A stretch of 58,665 bases of DNA from Bacteroidota bacterium (GTDB taxonomy: Bacteria; Bacteroidota; Bacteroidia; Palsa-965), in assembly GCA_003153435.1 (NCBI GenBank), contig PLYR01000133.1, positions 1-58,665 of the forward strand, written 5' to 3'. Of the stretch, positions 26,826-37,508 are shown piece by piece; the first letter of the stretch is position 1, and each line of letters opens with the position of its first letter. Below the pieces are notes generated by a model that had not been told where the DNA came from, made no database searches, and saw nothing but the letters and a program-made list of their open reading frames with translations. The position numbers were made by a program, and so were the translations under genes.

Positions 26826-27574
26826 GAAATTTCAGCTTGGGCTCCTTTATTTTGTTGATTTGCGTGGCTCTCACCGGTTTTAAACCCGATGTAAAGAATG
26901 CTTCCCGTGATTTTGTCAAAATCAGGGAAGCTTACAAGAAAGCCGGGAAGCTAAGCATGGACATGGAATACAAAGTGTATCAGGGACATGAATCCGACTT
27001 GCTCAAAGAAGAACATACTGGGCATTATCTGAAATCCGGAAATGACAACCTGTATATGGAATTGTTCGGGACACTAACTATCTGCAATAGAGAAATAAAA
27101 ATGGTCAAAGATGATTCCGGAAAGGTGGTGCTTTTAACCAAGCCGGTTCCTGAAGACACCAAACAACCTCTAGTGGACATGGAGAAAATGCTTCAGGTCT
27201 GTTCTCAGGTTACTGCTTTGCCTTCCAGTAAAATGGTGAAAGGGTACCACCTGGAATTTGGAGACCAGATAATGGAAATGAAAGCTGTGGAAGTTTATTT
27301 CGACACCACTACTTATCTGGTTCAGAAGGTTATTTTGTTTTATGCAAAGGATGTGGACGTGCACCCCGAATACAAATGGAAGGGGAAAAAATCGGAAACC
27401 TACAAACCACGATTGGAAGTAGAGTATCAGCACATCAATACCAATCCGGTGGTAAGTGAATTGAAATTTTCAGCCGACAAATACATTAAGAAGACGAATA
27501 ATAAATGGAAGCTTCAACCGGCTTTGGCCAAATACCAGCTTCTGGATCAAACGACTCAATCTGCACGCCCATGA
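26822..27574 (+). CDS. Secreted protein, possibly LolA-like
   Basis: A 250-residue protein with a signal peptide (hydrophobic residues 6-20). The body alternates strands (SMDMEYKVYQG, DNLYMELFGTLTIC, RLEVEYQHI) in a way that recalls LolA/LppX-type lipoprotein-binding barrels, but the resemblance is weak. It is placed between the two giant YD proteins, overlapping both by 4 bp (ATGA at each junction), so it is almost certainly made in step with them. It may be a periplasmic carrier or chaperone for the pair. Confidence 0.7.
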   Translation: MRNFSLGSFILLICVALTGFKPDVKNASRDFVKIREAYKKAGKLSMDMEYKVYQGHESDLLKEEHTGHYLKSGNDNLYMELFGTLTICNREIKMVKDDSGKVVLLTKPVPEDTKQPLVDMEKMLQVCSQVTALPSSKMVKGYHLEFGDQIMEMKAVEVYFDTTTYLVQKVILFYAKDVDVHPEYKWKGKKSETYKPRLEVEYQHINTNPVVSELKFSADKYIKKTNNKWKLQPALAKYQLLDQTTQSARP

Positions 27575-30500
27575 AATCCTTCTTGCAAAAAATTAAAAGT
27601 GTTGTATTCGCCCTGCTGATGTTGGGCAGTGCCGTGACTTTTGGTGCCACGGAAACCTATAGCGCTTACATCAAAGGAAGTCAGGTTACGACCGGAGCAT
27701 TGGTGACTGTGCAGGATCTGCAGTATCCCACCATGCAATCCGGAGCTTCCACCACCTGGGGATTTACGAATACGAATTCAGATGGATTTATTGAAGCCGG
27801 TGTAGATAATTCCAGCACTATTTTTGTCTCTGCCGCCTATAACGTAGACCTGGTTTACCAGGTTTCCTATTGGTCCTACTCCGGCAGCGCGTTTGTACAG
27901 ACAAACCTCACCCCAAATGTGGTTCTCAATGTAGCATATGATCCATTCAGTGGTGCAACTTATAATGACAAGGCCCGTCATCGTATAGCTGGGGCTTCCC
28001 GGATGGAAGTGACGCTTGTAAATGTATATCAGCACGGCACCACCACACCCGCTACCGTCCCATCCAACTTATACACCGAACTACTCATTAGCGCCACCCG
28101 ATATTATACCTTCGATGAAACCACTCCTCCGGCAGGCAGTTCTATGTCTTATGTGAACCTGGACCTGAATGGAGACGGAATCAACGATGAGGTGGAATTG
28201 CATTGGGATTATATTCCGGGAGCCGAAAGTTATGATCTGGAATGGACTTATATTAATGACTATAAAGGAGTGGTTCTGGATGGCAGTAATACCAATGATT
28301 TTTATACCAGTGCCCAGATTCCCTTGTCTGTTCGCAACTTTGAATTGAACAATACCCGGGTTTCACTCACCGATCAGTATTACCGTATTCCCTTGACTTT
28401 TGAACATGGTTACCTGGTGTATCGCATTCGCGGGATTGGTAAGGGAGGCTCCACTGCAGGCGATTTCTCGAAATTTGTTCCTGGTAAGTGGAGTACCGAT
28501 GCAATGCTATTGGCCTATGTAGGCGATTATCCGAATGTCATTCCGGTTCAGGCACATCAGAATTTTGATCTGAACACTTCAGCCTCTACCCTTCAAAACC
28601 TCATGATGAACTGGCAGGTAAAGAATACCTATGCCGAAGAAGGAAAGAGTAAGACTGTAATCAGTTATTTTGACGGAAGCCTTCGAAACCGCCAGACCGT
28701 GACCCGAATGAACAGTGATAATCGGGCAATTGTAGGAGAAACCATTTATGACTATCAGGGCCGGGGAGCGGTTCAAACCCTGCCTGTTCCTTCCGGAGAA
28801 AGCGCCATTCACTATAACGTTAATTTTAACCGGAACAATGCTGGCGCTCCATATAGCAAGGATGATTTTGACAGAAATGCAGTGAATACTTGCGCAGTTA
28901 CCGAAGGAGCGATGGATTCCGTATCCGGAGCTTCCCGTTATTATTCATCCAACAACAATATCGCCTATTCTCATCGTGATTATGTTCCCATCGCCAAAGG
29001 ATATCCGTTCACCCTGGTTGAATACGAACCGGATAATACCGGAAGAATTCGCACACAAACCGGAGCAGGAGTAGATCACAATTTGGGAAGTGGACATGAA
29101 ACTAAGAACTACTACGGACAACCCGAGCAGGTGCAGTTGGACAGGGTTTTTGCTTCCGAAGCCGGTTACAAGCAGCACTACAAGAAAAATATGGTGGTGG
29201 ATGCAAACGGACAGGCCAGTGTTACTTATCTGGACATGAAGGGCAAAGTCATAGCCACTTCTTTAGCTGGAGACAGCACAGGAAACTTGTTGGCACTGGT
29301 AGATCCTCAGACCTCTGCCCCACAGCAAACCCTGATTGGCGAAAGTATTGCCAATGGACCGATTACGGTGGACCTGTTAAACAAACAGAATCCAACCGAT
29401 GTGGATACCTATAAAGATGACAATAATATCAGCTCTGATGGAATGCATTTGACCTATTCCGGAGAAAAAATGGTTTCCAGTTCTGGTATTTATACGTTTA
29501 TGTACCAGGTGCAAAACACTTCCTTTACAAATGCTTGCCTGAGCCCCTATTGTTATCCCCTGGTATATGACATCAATGTGCACGTGAAAGACCAGTGCGG
29601 ACAGGAAATGCTTACCACACCTGTGAATGCGGTCATTAATGCAGATTATCAGACAACCTTGCCTGCTCCCTGCACAAACACTGGAACCACCATCTGCCCT
29701 CCACTCCCTACCTCTTGCACGGCTGTAAACCAGCTGTACAATTACGGTACCGGCTTGTATACTGCAGCTCTTCCTTTGGGAGAATATACGGTTGAGAAGG
29801 ATCTGGCAGTTGATCAGACCGCGTTGGATTACCTGGCAAGCCACTATGTGCAGGATGCAACCAATCTGGGTTGTCTGAAAACGCTCCAGAATTTCACTGA
29901 TTATTTTGTAGCGAATCAGGTTTCAGGAGGCGGCTGTGCCATGACCTGTGCCGACTGCATAGCCAACCTGATTGCCACACTTGGCACACGTGCGGCCTAT
30001 ATTGCAACCGGATCAGGTGATGGAACAACTGCTCAAAAAACTGCACAGTGGGATGCTCTTTACAACGATTGTAACGAGTCCTGTCGCCCGATCAGCCTTT
30101 GTCAGACCGAATACGGAGCTATGCTGGAAGATGTAAGTCCTAATGGCCAATATGGTAAAACCACCGCAGTGGCCGGAAGCAATGATATGGCCCTCTCGGT
30201 ATTTAATGAGTCCAATCAACTGCCATATAACTCAACTTATTCCGCTCCGCTCCCTAACTGGAGACATCCTGTTCCGGATTATCAGAATGCCAGTTCACAG
30301 ACCTCATACGTTACCCTCACGGTGGTTAGCGGGGCTTACTCTCCAGCCATCGTACCTACCGCCACGTTATACTCTCTGCCCAGCGGACAGCAAGGTGTGA
30401 AGCCACAGGATCTTGCCAACCTGAATGACTTTATTAATATCTGGGATGTCAACTGGGCCAAATCACTTGTAAAATATCACCCGGAGTATCCTTATTATGT

Positions 30501-33500
30501 TTGGTGCAACCCTCTTGCAACTGTATTGCCAGCTGACACATACAGCAGTGACGATTTTGATTATGCCATGGAAAACAGCAGCACCTATTCCGGCGCTCAA
30601 TCGACAGTCATTACGAACAGCTCCCCGGCTTCCGGAGTCACCTCGACCACTGTTGATCTTACAAGTTATCTTACAATTGTATCCAACGACCCCTTCTTTC
30701 ATACAGGAAACCCGGGAGCAGCCAATCTGAATGGCGTGAGTGCGGCTACTATCATGAATGGATGGGTTAACACGCAATATCCAGGTGCTCCGTCCTTAAT
30801 GACGATGCCAAAGTTTGTTGTCATGACCACCAATTGCGGAAGCTGGTTTGGGCAGGATGCTGCGACTTCTTGTCCCGGTTATACTGAAACTTTCGGCTCG
30901 AACACCGCTACCAGGGATGCCGAATGGGCCATGTTTAAAAGCCTCTACCTCTCTCTCAAGCAAAGGCTCATGCAGGAACTTGCCGACCAAACAATGATCA
31001 GCAACCATAATTCAAATTCCAATACCACCGATGGTTACAATGGATGTATCGGCAACAATAGTTTCAATGATTATGCCGGGCAACCCCTTGTTCCGGCTGG
31101 TTTTACAGGCGCATACGTAACTACCACCACTCCACCTCCGCCTCCTTGCTATGATTCTTATGAACCGTGTGGACATCCTGCCCTCTACTCGAACAAATCA
31201 AAAAGATATGGATTCGCCGATCTGAGCAGCCCGAGTTACAATTCACTGAGTAATACAGCCGATGAAAATTTCCTGACCAACACCGGTTTATGTCCACTGG
31301 CGGAAAATGTTCAGGATCTTTTGAAAGCAATGGCAACCAGTAATGCACTGTTGTCCACCAATATTCCACTACTTTCTGTGGGTAATTTCAGCCCCAAATT
31401 ATATGAGGCTATCAGCGGGGTGTCCCTGAGTACAAGCACAACTGTGAACATTAGTAATACAAACTATTATCCTTACAGTTGGACCGGGGCCGTTACCAGT
31501 TCTACTCAGCTCAGTATCACCCTGAGTGAACCAGGAGGACATTGCTTTCCTTCCGGAAGCACATTGAGTACCTGCACTGGTTCAACAATTACTATCAATC
31601 TTCCTTCATCCAGCAGCCTAGCCTGGTCAAATTATGGCACTGGTACCGGACAATGGTCATTCGCAAACTTGTCCAATTTCGGACCTACCTCCAACAGTGC
31701 CTTTAACATTCAGGCCGAAATCAATCCCCATACAACTGGTGTTTCCAATTATCTCATAACGGTGAGTGGCACCACTTGTTTCCCGCTTACCTCATGCCAG
31801 ACTTCTGTTACCCAAATGGGAGGATTTGCTTGTCCTCCTTCCACCGAAGCCCTTAGCTTGCAGGATCTGATGAACCAATTATCAGTTAACGGTGATCTTA
31901 CAAGTACCTCCGGAGTTGCCCTGCAGGTTGCTCCTTACAATTCCATCTTTAACACGGTGTTAGCGTCATATCTTCCAAGTGGCACTTGGTCTTGGAAAGA
32001 GACTGCTGTCAACAGCAACCAATTTGTGGTTTATGATCCTTCACACACTTCCAACACCATTCCGGTTACTTTTAACTCTGCCACCCCTACGTTGGTTAAC
32101 GGGGCCACTTTCACCGGAATTATGCCAAACTATAATTATTCCACCGCTACCGGAGGAGATGATAATAACTTTGTAGTTACGGTCACCATCAGTGGTTCTT
32201 CTTCGACATCGGAAGGCCTAGTGTTACTTGGAAACGATACCTATGCAGGTAATCATACTGGAACTTGCAGCACTGGGGCTGCCATGCTTAGCTGTCAGGA
32301 TCCTGAAAATAAATACCTGGTCGATCTGCAAACACTCTTAGGTGCTCTGGTAAATGGAAGCCGGACAACCAATAACAGTGGTGCGACAGGCCTGAACGTG
32401 CTTACCGGAACTCAATGGTTCAGTACGCAAATGCAAAGCTTCCTCTCTATTAAGGGAGGAGAAACCTTTGTGGCCGACGGAACGGTTACCCCAACTACCT
32501 TCAGCATCCCTATTAAACAATTGATTTCTGGAACTCCAGACCCTGCTGTATTTTGTACCATCAGCTTAAGTCTGAATGATAATTCCGGAAATCCGATGAA
32601 TCCTCGAGATCATACAACTGGCCTCCCTGCTGCTATTGATTTTACAACAGTCAATCAGATTTATTCCATTTGGGCAGATGAGTCGGTAACCAACAACGGT
32701 CAAAGCTTTAATTTTATTGCCGATGTGGGAACCAGTACCGGCTCTGAGCTCTACCTCTATGGCACAAGTTGCTTTCCGATTAAAAACTGTACGGAATGCC
32801 CACCCCACACGGAGGCTTTGCGTTATGGAGGGGGATCGGGAACTACGTCCGCACCGGATTGTTCAACTTCCTATACAAATTACATGGCTTACCTGACAGC
32901 CAATCATCTGGATAGTGACCCTGCTTTTGCGATCAGTTCCGTCGACTTCTGTGCAGAAGGACTAAATAACTGTTCTGCCGCATATACCAGTTACCTGACG
33001 GCGTTAAATATCAATAGCGTAACCTCCCCTCATTATTTCACACTCTTCCAGTTTTGCGACGGAGGCTATGCTCCCTGTTACCAGAATTACGTAACCTATG
33101 TGCAGGCGCTGGATGTTGCTATGGCCGGACAGAATAAACCTTATCCACCTTCCCTTTATCTGCTACCGAATGATCTTTGCCAGTATTCTTTTGCTTCCGG
33201 GATGTCTACTTGTGGAAATGATTACCTGGCTTATCTGTATTCCTGGAAAGCTGCTTCCCCAGCTCCCACTCAGTACCCGATTAACATAACAATGTTTTGC
33301 GGCCGGGCCGACTTGACTAAAGATAACACTTGTGTTAGTCCCACTCCTCCAACCGCGGGAAGTCCTTCCGTCACGCCTGGTCCTGACCCTTGTGCCGCCT
33401 TCCTTGCCAATATCGCTGCCGCCAATGCGCTGGCCCAATACAATCAATACATAAGTAGTGTAATCGGAGATTTCAAAAAAGCCTATATCGCACAGTGTAT

Positions 33501-36500
33501 TGGTAGTGCCGTCGAACAGTTTACGATGACCTATACGGAAAAGGAGTATCACTTCACTCTCTATTATTACGACCAGGCCGGAAACCTCGTGCGTACTGTT
33601 CCCCCTCAGGGAGTTCAGTATGTGCCTTCCTCCCAACTCGCTACCGTTGCATCCGACAGACTAAATGGCACCCAGACCGTTTATACCACCCATCGCCTGC
33701 AAACCATTTACTCCTATAACAGCCTGAACCAACTCATCCGGCAGCAAACACCCGATGCCGGACAAAGCCAGTTCTGGTATGACGCACTGGGCAGGCTTGT
33801 TGTTTCTCAAAATGCACAGCAGGCACCTAACAACCAATACAGCTATACACTGTATGATAACCTTGGAAGGATAACTGAAGTGGGCCAAACTGTAAATTCT
33901 TCTGCCAACACCTATGGTGCACTTTATACCATTACCCGCGACGTAAGCGGCACTCCATTGTCTGGTTGGATTGCAGCGGGTACCCGTACCGAAGTTACAG
34001 CCACGTATTACGATGATCCTGAATTCGGTCCCCATCCTAATCCTTTTGGCTCTTTGGGCCAACAGAACCTTCGGAACCGGATAAGCAGTGTAACGTATGA
34101 AGACACCTACGATGGAAATCCAGCCACTTATGATCACGGCACACATTACAGCTACGACATACATGGCAACGTGCTCACCTTGGTTCAGGACAACCTGAAC
34201 ATGGTCCATACTGCAGGATTTACCACGCAGGAGTACAAAAGGATCGATTACAATTATGACCTGATCAGTGGAAAAGTGAATGAAGTGATGTACCAGCAAG
34301 GTCAGCCCGATCAGTTCTATCATCAATATCTTTACGATGCAGATAACCGCATTACCGAAGTGCAAACCAGTTCTGACAATGTGCTGTGGGACAAGGATGC
34401 CAAATATTTCTACTATCCTCACGGTCCTCTGGCCCGGATGGAATCAGGAGATAATAAGGTACAGGGTGTAGACTATGCATACACCATTCAGGGTTGGATC
34501 ATAGGGGTAAATGACAATACCCTGAACGAAAGCCGGGATATGGGCAAGGATGGCTATACCACCTTACCTAATCTGGATGCTAAAGTGGCACGTGATGAGT
34601 TTGGCTACAGCTTGGGTTATTTTACCAACGATTACCTGGGCATTGGCCAGGCAGGACCTACTCCGAACCAGACTCAAACGAGCAGTTTCATTGCTGGTCT
34701 TAATTATGTAAGCCCGACCAATACAAGCACCCTGGATGCCGCTTCCCCACAACTCTTCAACGGGAACATCCGACACATGGTAACGGCCATCCGAAAATTC
34801 ATGCCCAATTCCACGGATGTGCCACAAGCCATGGTATATGATTACGACCAGCTAAACCGCATCAAACATGCCAAGATGTATAACAACATCGACATGACCA
34901 ATAACGTATGGCTTACCGGCACCCAATCCAACTTCCAGTACTGGGAGAATGAGTCTTATGACGGCAATGGTAATATCATCCGCCTGAACCGGAATGGCAA
35001 CCTTTCTGCCACTCCCGACATGGACCGAATGAAATACTATTACTATACCCAATCAAATAGTATCTATGATCCAGAAGTCTCCACTCCTCTAAACGCCACC
35101 AATCAGTTGGCCTATGTTACGGATGCATCGGCATCGAGTAACTATGCGGACGATATAGACAATCAAAGCGCTTCCAACTACTCTTACAATTATATCGGAC
35201 AGCTGAAAGGTGACAATGCAGAACAAATCGCACAGATTGACTGGACGGTTTACGGCAAGATTAAGCGTATCACCCGTACGTCAACAAGCACCAAACCCGA
35301 TCTGGAATTCCGCTACGATGCTAGTGGAAATCGTATATCCAAACTGGTGAAACCCCGTACAGGATTCGGATACGTCCGTGGAGAATCCTGGACGACCACG
35401 TATTATATCCGGGATGCGCAGGGCAATGTGATGGCGGTTTACAACCAGCATGCAAACCCTGTGGATGTTCCTGCTTTTTACCTTGAGGAACAGGATATTT
35501 ACGGCTCCAGTCGTATAGGATTAAAAAACAGTTTAATGGATATGGCCACGGCGTCTTTGTCCTCTACAGATTATATCCGTAACTTAGGCAGTAAGAATTA
35601 CGAAATGAGCAATCATTTAGGAAACGTACTGGTGACTGTTTCAGATGTGGCTGTGCCGAATGCAATATCGGGAAGTCCGACAACTGTGGCTTATTATTCG
35701 GCTCAGGTAAACAGTGCCAGCGACTTTACGCCTTTTGGAAGCCCAATGGAAGGGCGTAACTTTACTGCTACTGGATCTACTGGATATCGTTACGGGTTTA
35801 ATGGGAAGGAGAAGGATGATGAGACTTTCGGAGGAGGTGACGAGTATAATTATGGGGAAAGAATTTATGACCCTCGTATTGGTAAATTCATGAGCCTTGA
35901 CCCTCTTGAAAAGAAATATCCTGAATTGACACCATATCAATTTGCCTCTAATACTCCAATTCAAGCAATTGATATAGATGGATTGGAACAAGGGGCCGTA
36001 AGGAATCTTAATTTAGCAAATAGGAATGGAGTTCAGATTGTGATGAAGGTAACGGAAAACGACCAGATGTCTGCAATAGATGCTAAAGCACGTCAATCTG
36101 CAATGATGAAATCTATACCAGTGACAAAAAATGTAGCTGAAACAACTTTTCCAACTGAGAATCAAAATATGCAGGTGGCTGTTAGTTTTTCAGCAGGGTA
36201 TAAGAAGTGGTCTACAGAAGTGAATAAAAAGGAACTTCCGTTGCCTATCGCAAACAAGAAAGAGGCAGTTGAAGGTAATCCAGTGCAAGACGTTAGTCAT
36301 ACAGACAACACCGCATCTATACTTATTTTGGCAGGCGGTACAGAATCTATGACGAAGAAAGTTTGGGTGACATCCAACATATATGATACAAAAGGAAATA
36401 TTATTATCAAGAATGCGACATTCACAGTGCTCGTTACTGAAACAAAACAGACGATGCAAATGTTTGGTGTAGCAATTGAAACTAAGTCCCTTTATGTTAA

Positions 36501-36645
36501 CGGACAAAAAGTAAGCTCAATGTACAGAACAGGAATAGATTTAACTAAAGGCTTTGAATTTGGAAAAGCAAAAAATGGGTTTTCCGTTGGTGTTAATGGA
36601 ATACTGGAGCTGAAAACTGATTATAAAGATATACCTAAACACTAA
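27571..36645 (+). CDS. Giant RHS/YD-repeat protein B with variable C-terminal tip
   Basis: A 3024-residue secreted RHS protein. I chose ATG 27571 because it gives a clean signal peptide (MKSFLQKIKSVVFALLMLGS) and an ATGA overlap with the gene before; the frame extends back to 27505 without one. The first 1900 residues are a large, Cys-containing region with two similar CPP.TEAL segments. YD repeats follow from about residue 1990, including YDALGRLV and YDASGNRISK. The RHS core ends with YGFNGKEKDDE (2741 on), IYDPRIGKFMSLDPL, YQFASNTPIQAIDIDGLE (to 2806). The last 218 residues are the tip, where RHS proteins carry a toxin. They are AT-richer than the core and I do not recognise them. The TPR lipoprotein starts on its last stop base. 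Confidence 0.9.
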   Translation: MKSFLQKIKSVVFALLMLGSAVTFGATETYSAYIKGSQVTTGALVTVQDLQYPTMQSGASTTWGFTNTNSDGFIEAGVDNSSTIFVSAAYNVDLVYQVSYWSYSGSAFVQTNLTPNVVLNVAYDPFSGATYNDKARHRIAGASRMEVTLVNVYQHGTTTPATVPSNLYTELLISATRYYTFDETTPPAGSSMSYVNLDLNGDGINDEVELHWDYIPGAESYDLEWTYINDYKGVVLDGSNTNDFYTSAQIPLSVRNFELNNTRVSLTDQYYRIPLTFEHGYLVYRIRGIGKGGSTAGDFSKFVPGKWSTDAMLLAYVGDYPNVIPVQAHQNFDLNTSASTLQNLMMNWQVKNTYAEEGKSKTVISYFDGSLRNRQTVTRMNSDNRAIVGETIYDYQGRGAVQTLPVPSGESAIHYNVNFNRNNAGAPYSKDDFDRNAVNTCAVTEGAMDSVSGASRYYSSNNNIAYSHRDYVPIAKGYPFTLVEYEPDNTGRIRTQTGAGVDHNLGSGHETKNYYGQPEQVQLDRVFASEAGYKQHYKKNMVVDANGQASVTYLDMKGKVIATSLAGDSTGNLLALVDPQTSAPQQTLIGESIANGPITVDLLNKQNPTDVDTYKDDNNISSDGMHLTYSGEKMVSSSGIYTFMYQVQNTSFTNACLSPYCYPLVYDINVHVKDQCGQEMLTTPVNAVINADYQTTLPAPCTNTGTTICPPLPTSCTAVNQLYNYGTGLYTAALPLGEYTVEKDLAVDQTALDYLASHYVQDATNLGCLKTLQNFTDYFVANQVSGGGCAMTCADCIANLIATLGTRAAYIATGSGDGTTAQKTAQWDALYNDCNESCRPISLCQTEYGAMLEDVSPNGQYGKTTAVAGSNDMALSVFNESNQLPYNSTYSAPLPNWRHPVPDYQNASSQTSYVTLTVVSGAYSPAIVPTATLYSLPSGQQGVKPQDLANLNDFINIWDVNWAKSLVKYHPEYPYYVWCNPLATVLPADTYSSDDFDYAMENSSTYSGAQSTVITNSSPASGVTSTTVDLTSYLTIVSNDPFFHTGNPGAANLNGVSAATIMNGWVNTQYPGAPSLMTMPKFVVMTTNCGSWFGQDAATSCPGYTETFGSNTATRDAEWAMFKSLYLSLKQRLMQELADQTMISNHNSNSNTTDGYNGCIGNNSFNDYAGQPLVPAGFTGAYVTTTTPPPPPCYDSYEPCGHPALYSNKSKRYGFADLSSPSYNSLSNTADENFLTNTGLCPLAENVQDLLKAMATSNALLSTNIPLLSVGNFSPKLYEAISGVSLSTSTTVNISNTNYYPYSWTGAVTSSTQLSITLSEPGGHCFPSGSTLSTCTGSTITINLPSSSSLAWSNYGTGTGQWSFANLSNFGPTSNSAFNIQAEINPHTTGVSNYLITVSGTTCFPLTSCQTSVTQMGGFACPPSTEALSLQDLMNQLSVNGDLTSTSGVALQVAPYNSIFNTVLASYLPSGTWSWKETAVNSNQFVVYDPSHTSNTIPVTFNSATPTLVNGATFTGIMPNYNYSTATGGDDNNFVVTVTISGSSSTSEGLVLLGNDTYAGNHTGTCSTGAAMLSCQDPENKYLVDLQTLLGALVNGSRTTNNSGATGLNVLTGTQWFSTQMQSFLSIKGGETFVADGTVTPTTFSIPIKQLISGTPDPAVFCTISLSLNDNSGNPMNPRDHTTGLPAAIDFTTVNQIYSIWADESVTNNGQSFNFIADVGTSTGSELYLYGTSCFPIKNCTECPPHTEALRYGGGSGTTSAPDCSTSYTNYMAYLTANHLDSDPAFAISSVDFCAEGLNNCSAAYTSYLTALNINSVTSPHYFTLFQFCDGGYAPCYQNYVTYVQALDVAMAGQNKPYPPSLYLLPNDLCQYSFASGMSTCGNDYLAYLYSWKAASPAPTQYPINITMFCGRADLTKDNTCVSPTPPTAGSPSVTPGPDPCAAFLANIAAANALAQYNQYISSVIGDFKKAYIAQCIGSAVEQFTMTYTEKEYHFTLYYYDQAGNLVRTVPPQGVQYVPSSQLATVASDRLNGTQTVYTTHRLQTIYSYNSLNQLIRQQTPDAGQSQFWYDALGRLVVSQNAQQAPNNQYSYTLYDNLGRITEVGQTVNSSANTYGALYTITRDVSGTPLSGWIAAGTRTEVTATYYDDPEFGPHPNPFGSLGQQNLRNRISSVTYEDTYDGNPATYDHGTHYSYDIHGNVLTLVQDNLNMVHTAGFTTQEYKRIDYNYDLISGKVNEVMYQQGQPDQFYHQYLYDADNRITEVQTSSDNVLWDKDAKYFYYPHGPLARMESGDNKVQGVDYAYTIQGWIIGVNDNTLNESRDMGKDGYTTLPNLDAKVARDEFGYSLGYFTNDYLGIGQAGPTPNQTQTSSFIAGLNYVSPTNTSTLDAASPQLFNGNIRHMVTAIRKFMPNSTDVPQAMVYDYDQLNRIKHAKMYNNIDMTNNVWLTGTQSNFQYWENESYDGNGNIIRLNRNGNLSATPDMDRMKYYYYTQSNSIYDPEVSTPLNATNQLAYVTDASASSNYADDIDNQSASNYSYNYIGQLKGDNAEQIAQIDWTVYGKIKRITRTSTSTKPDLEFRYDASGNRISKLVKPRTGFGYVRGESWTTTYYIRDAQGNVMAVYNQHANPVDVPAFYLEEQDIYGSSRIGLKNSLMDMATASLSSTDYIRNLGSKNYEMSNHLGNVLVTVSDVAVPNAISGSPTTVAYYSAQVNSASDFTPFGSPMEGRNFTATGSTGYRYGFNGKEKDDETFGGGDEYNYGERIYDPRIGKFMSLDPLEKKYPELTPYQFASNTPIQAIDIDGLEQGAVRNLNLANRNGVQIVMKVTENDQMSAIDAKARQSAMMKSIPVTKNVAETTFPTENQNMQVAVSFSAGYKKWSTEVNKKELPLPIANKKEAVEGNPVQDVSHTDNTASILILAGGTESMTKKVWVTSNIYDTKGNIIIKNATFTVLVTETKQTMQMFGVAIETKSLYVNGQKVSSMYRTGIDLTKGFEFGKAKNGFSVGVNGILELKTDYKDIPKH

Positions 36646-37505
36646 TGCCAACCCTTGTGAGAAAAATTTCAATATTAGCAATTTTCTTATTTATTTCATT
36701 TAGCAGTTGTAAAAAAAAAGAAAAGACGCTTATTTTAGCTGCCGAAGGTAAATTTGAAAAAGGTGATTATCATGGTGCAATTACGCTTCTAAACCAATTG
36801 CTTAGTAAAGACTCACTATGCTATCCTGCATATCGACTAAGAGGGATGAGTTATTTCAACTGTGATAATTATTTATTGGCCATGAAAGATTTTGGCAGAG
36901 TGATTAAGTTCAATGAATTTGATACATTATTGCTTATCAAAAGTGGAATTTGCTATGAAAAAATGGGAATATTACAGGATGCTCTGATTAACTATGATAA
37001 GGTAATAAGCCTCAATAGAAATCAGAAGGATGTATTACTTAGGCGAGCTAAAATATTTTCACGGTTAGGTAAGTTTGACTTTGCCTTGAAAGATTATAAT
37101 GCGGTTCTTGCTGCTGATTCAGTTTCGTTTGTTGCCTACAATGATATGGCTCTCATTTTAGAAAAACTTAACAGGTACGAAGATGCAATTAAACTGTACA
37201 ACAGAGCATTATCCATATCCCCTCTGGATGCAGGCATATTGTTTAATAGAGGTGTTTCCTATCTTTATTTGGAAAATGCAAGGTTAGGACTGCGAGATTT
37301 TAATGATGCCATAAAATTGGACCCAGTAAATTCATTGTTTTTATTAAACCGTGGGTTTGCATATCTCATGCTAAATCAAAGAGACAGTGCGTGTTCAGAT
37401 TGGAGTAGTTCTATGAAATTAGGAAATGAAGAGGCTAAAGAGTATTTGCAAAGGAACTGTGTTGAAAAAAATCTTAAATCACAAAAAACGGACTATAAGA
37501 TGTAG
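36645..37505 (+). CDS. TPR-repeat lipoprotein
   Basis: A 286-residue lipoprotein (lipobox FSSC, Cys at residue 22) followed by about seven tetratricopeptide repeats of 34 residues, such as LKDYNAVLAADS, AIKLYNRALSISP and LRDFNDAIKLDP. TPRs bind protein partners. It starts on the last base of the RHS stop codon (TAATG), is AT-rich like the RHS tip, and ends the operon. That position is where an immunity or tip-specific partner is expected, though TPR lipoproteins are common and the role is inferred only. Confidence 0.82.
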   Translation: MPTLVRKISILAIFLFISFSSCKKKEKTLILAAEGKFEKGDYHGAITLLNQLLSKDSLCYPAYRLRGMSYFNCDNYLLAMKDFGRVIKFNEFDTLLLIKSGICYEKMGILQDALINYDKVISLNRNQKDVLLRRAKIFSRLGKFDFALKDYNAVLAADSVSFVAYNDMALILEKLNRYEDAIKLYNRALSISPLDAGILFNRGVSYLYLENARLGLRDFNDAIKLDPVNSLFLLNRGFAYLMLNQRDSACSDWSSSMKLGNEEAKEYLQRNCVEKNLKSQKTDYKM

Positions 37506-37508
37506 TTA

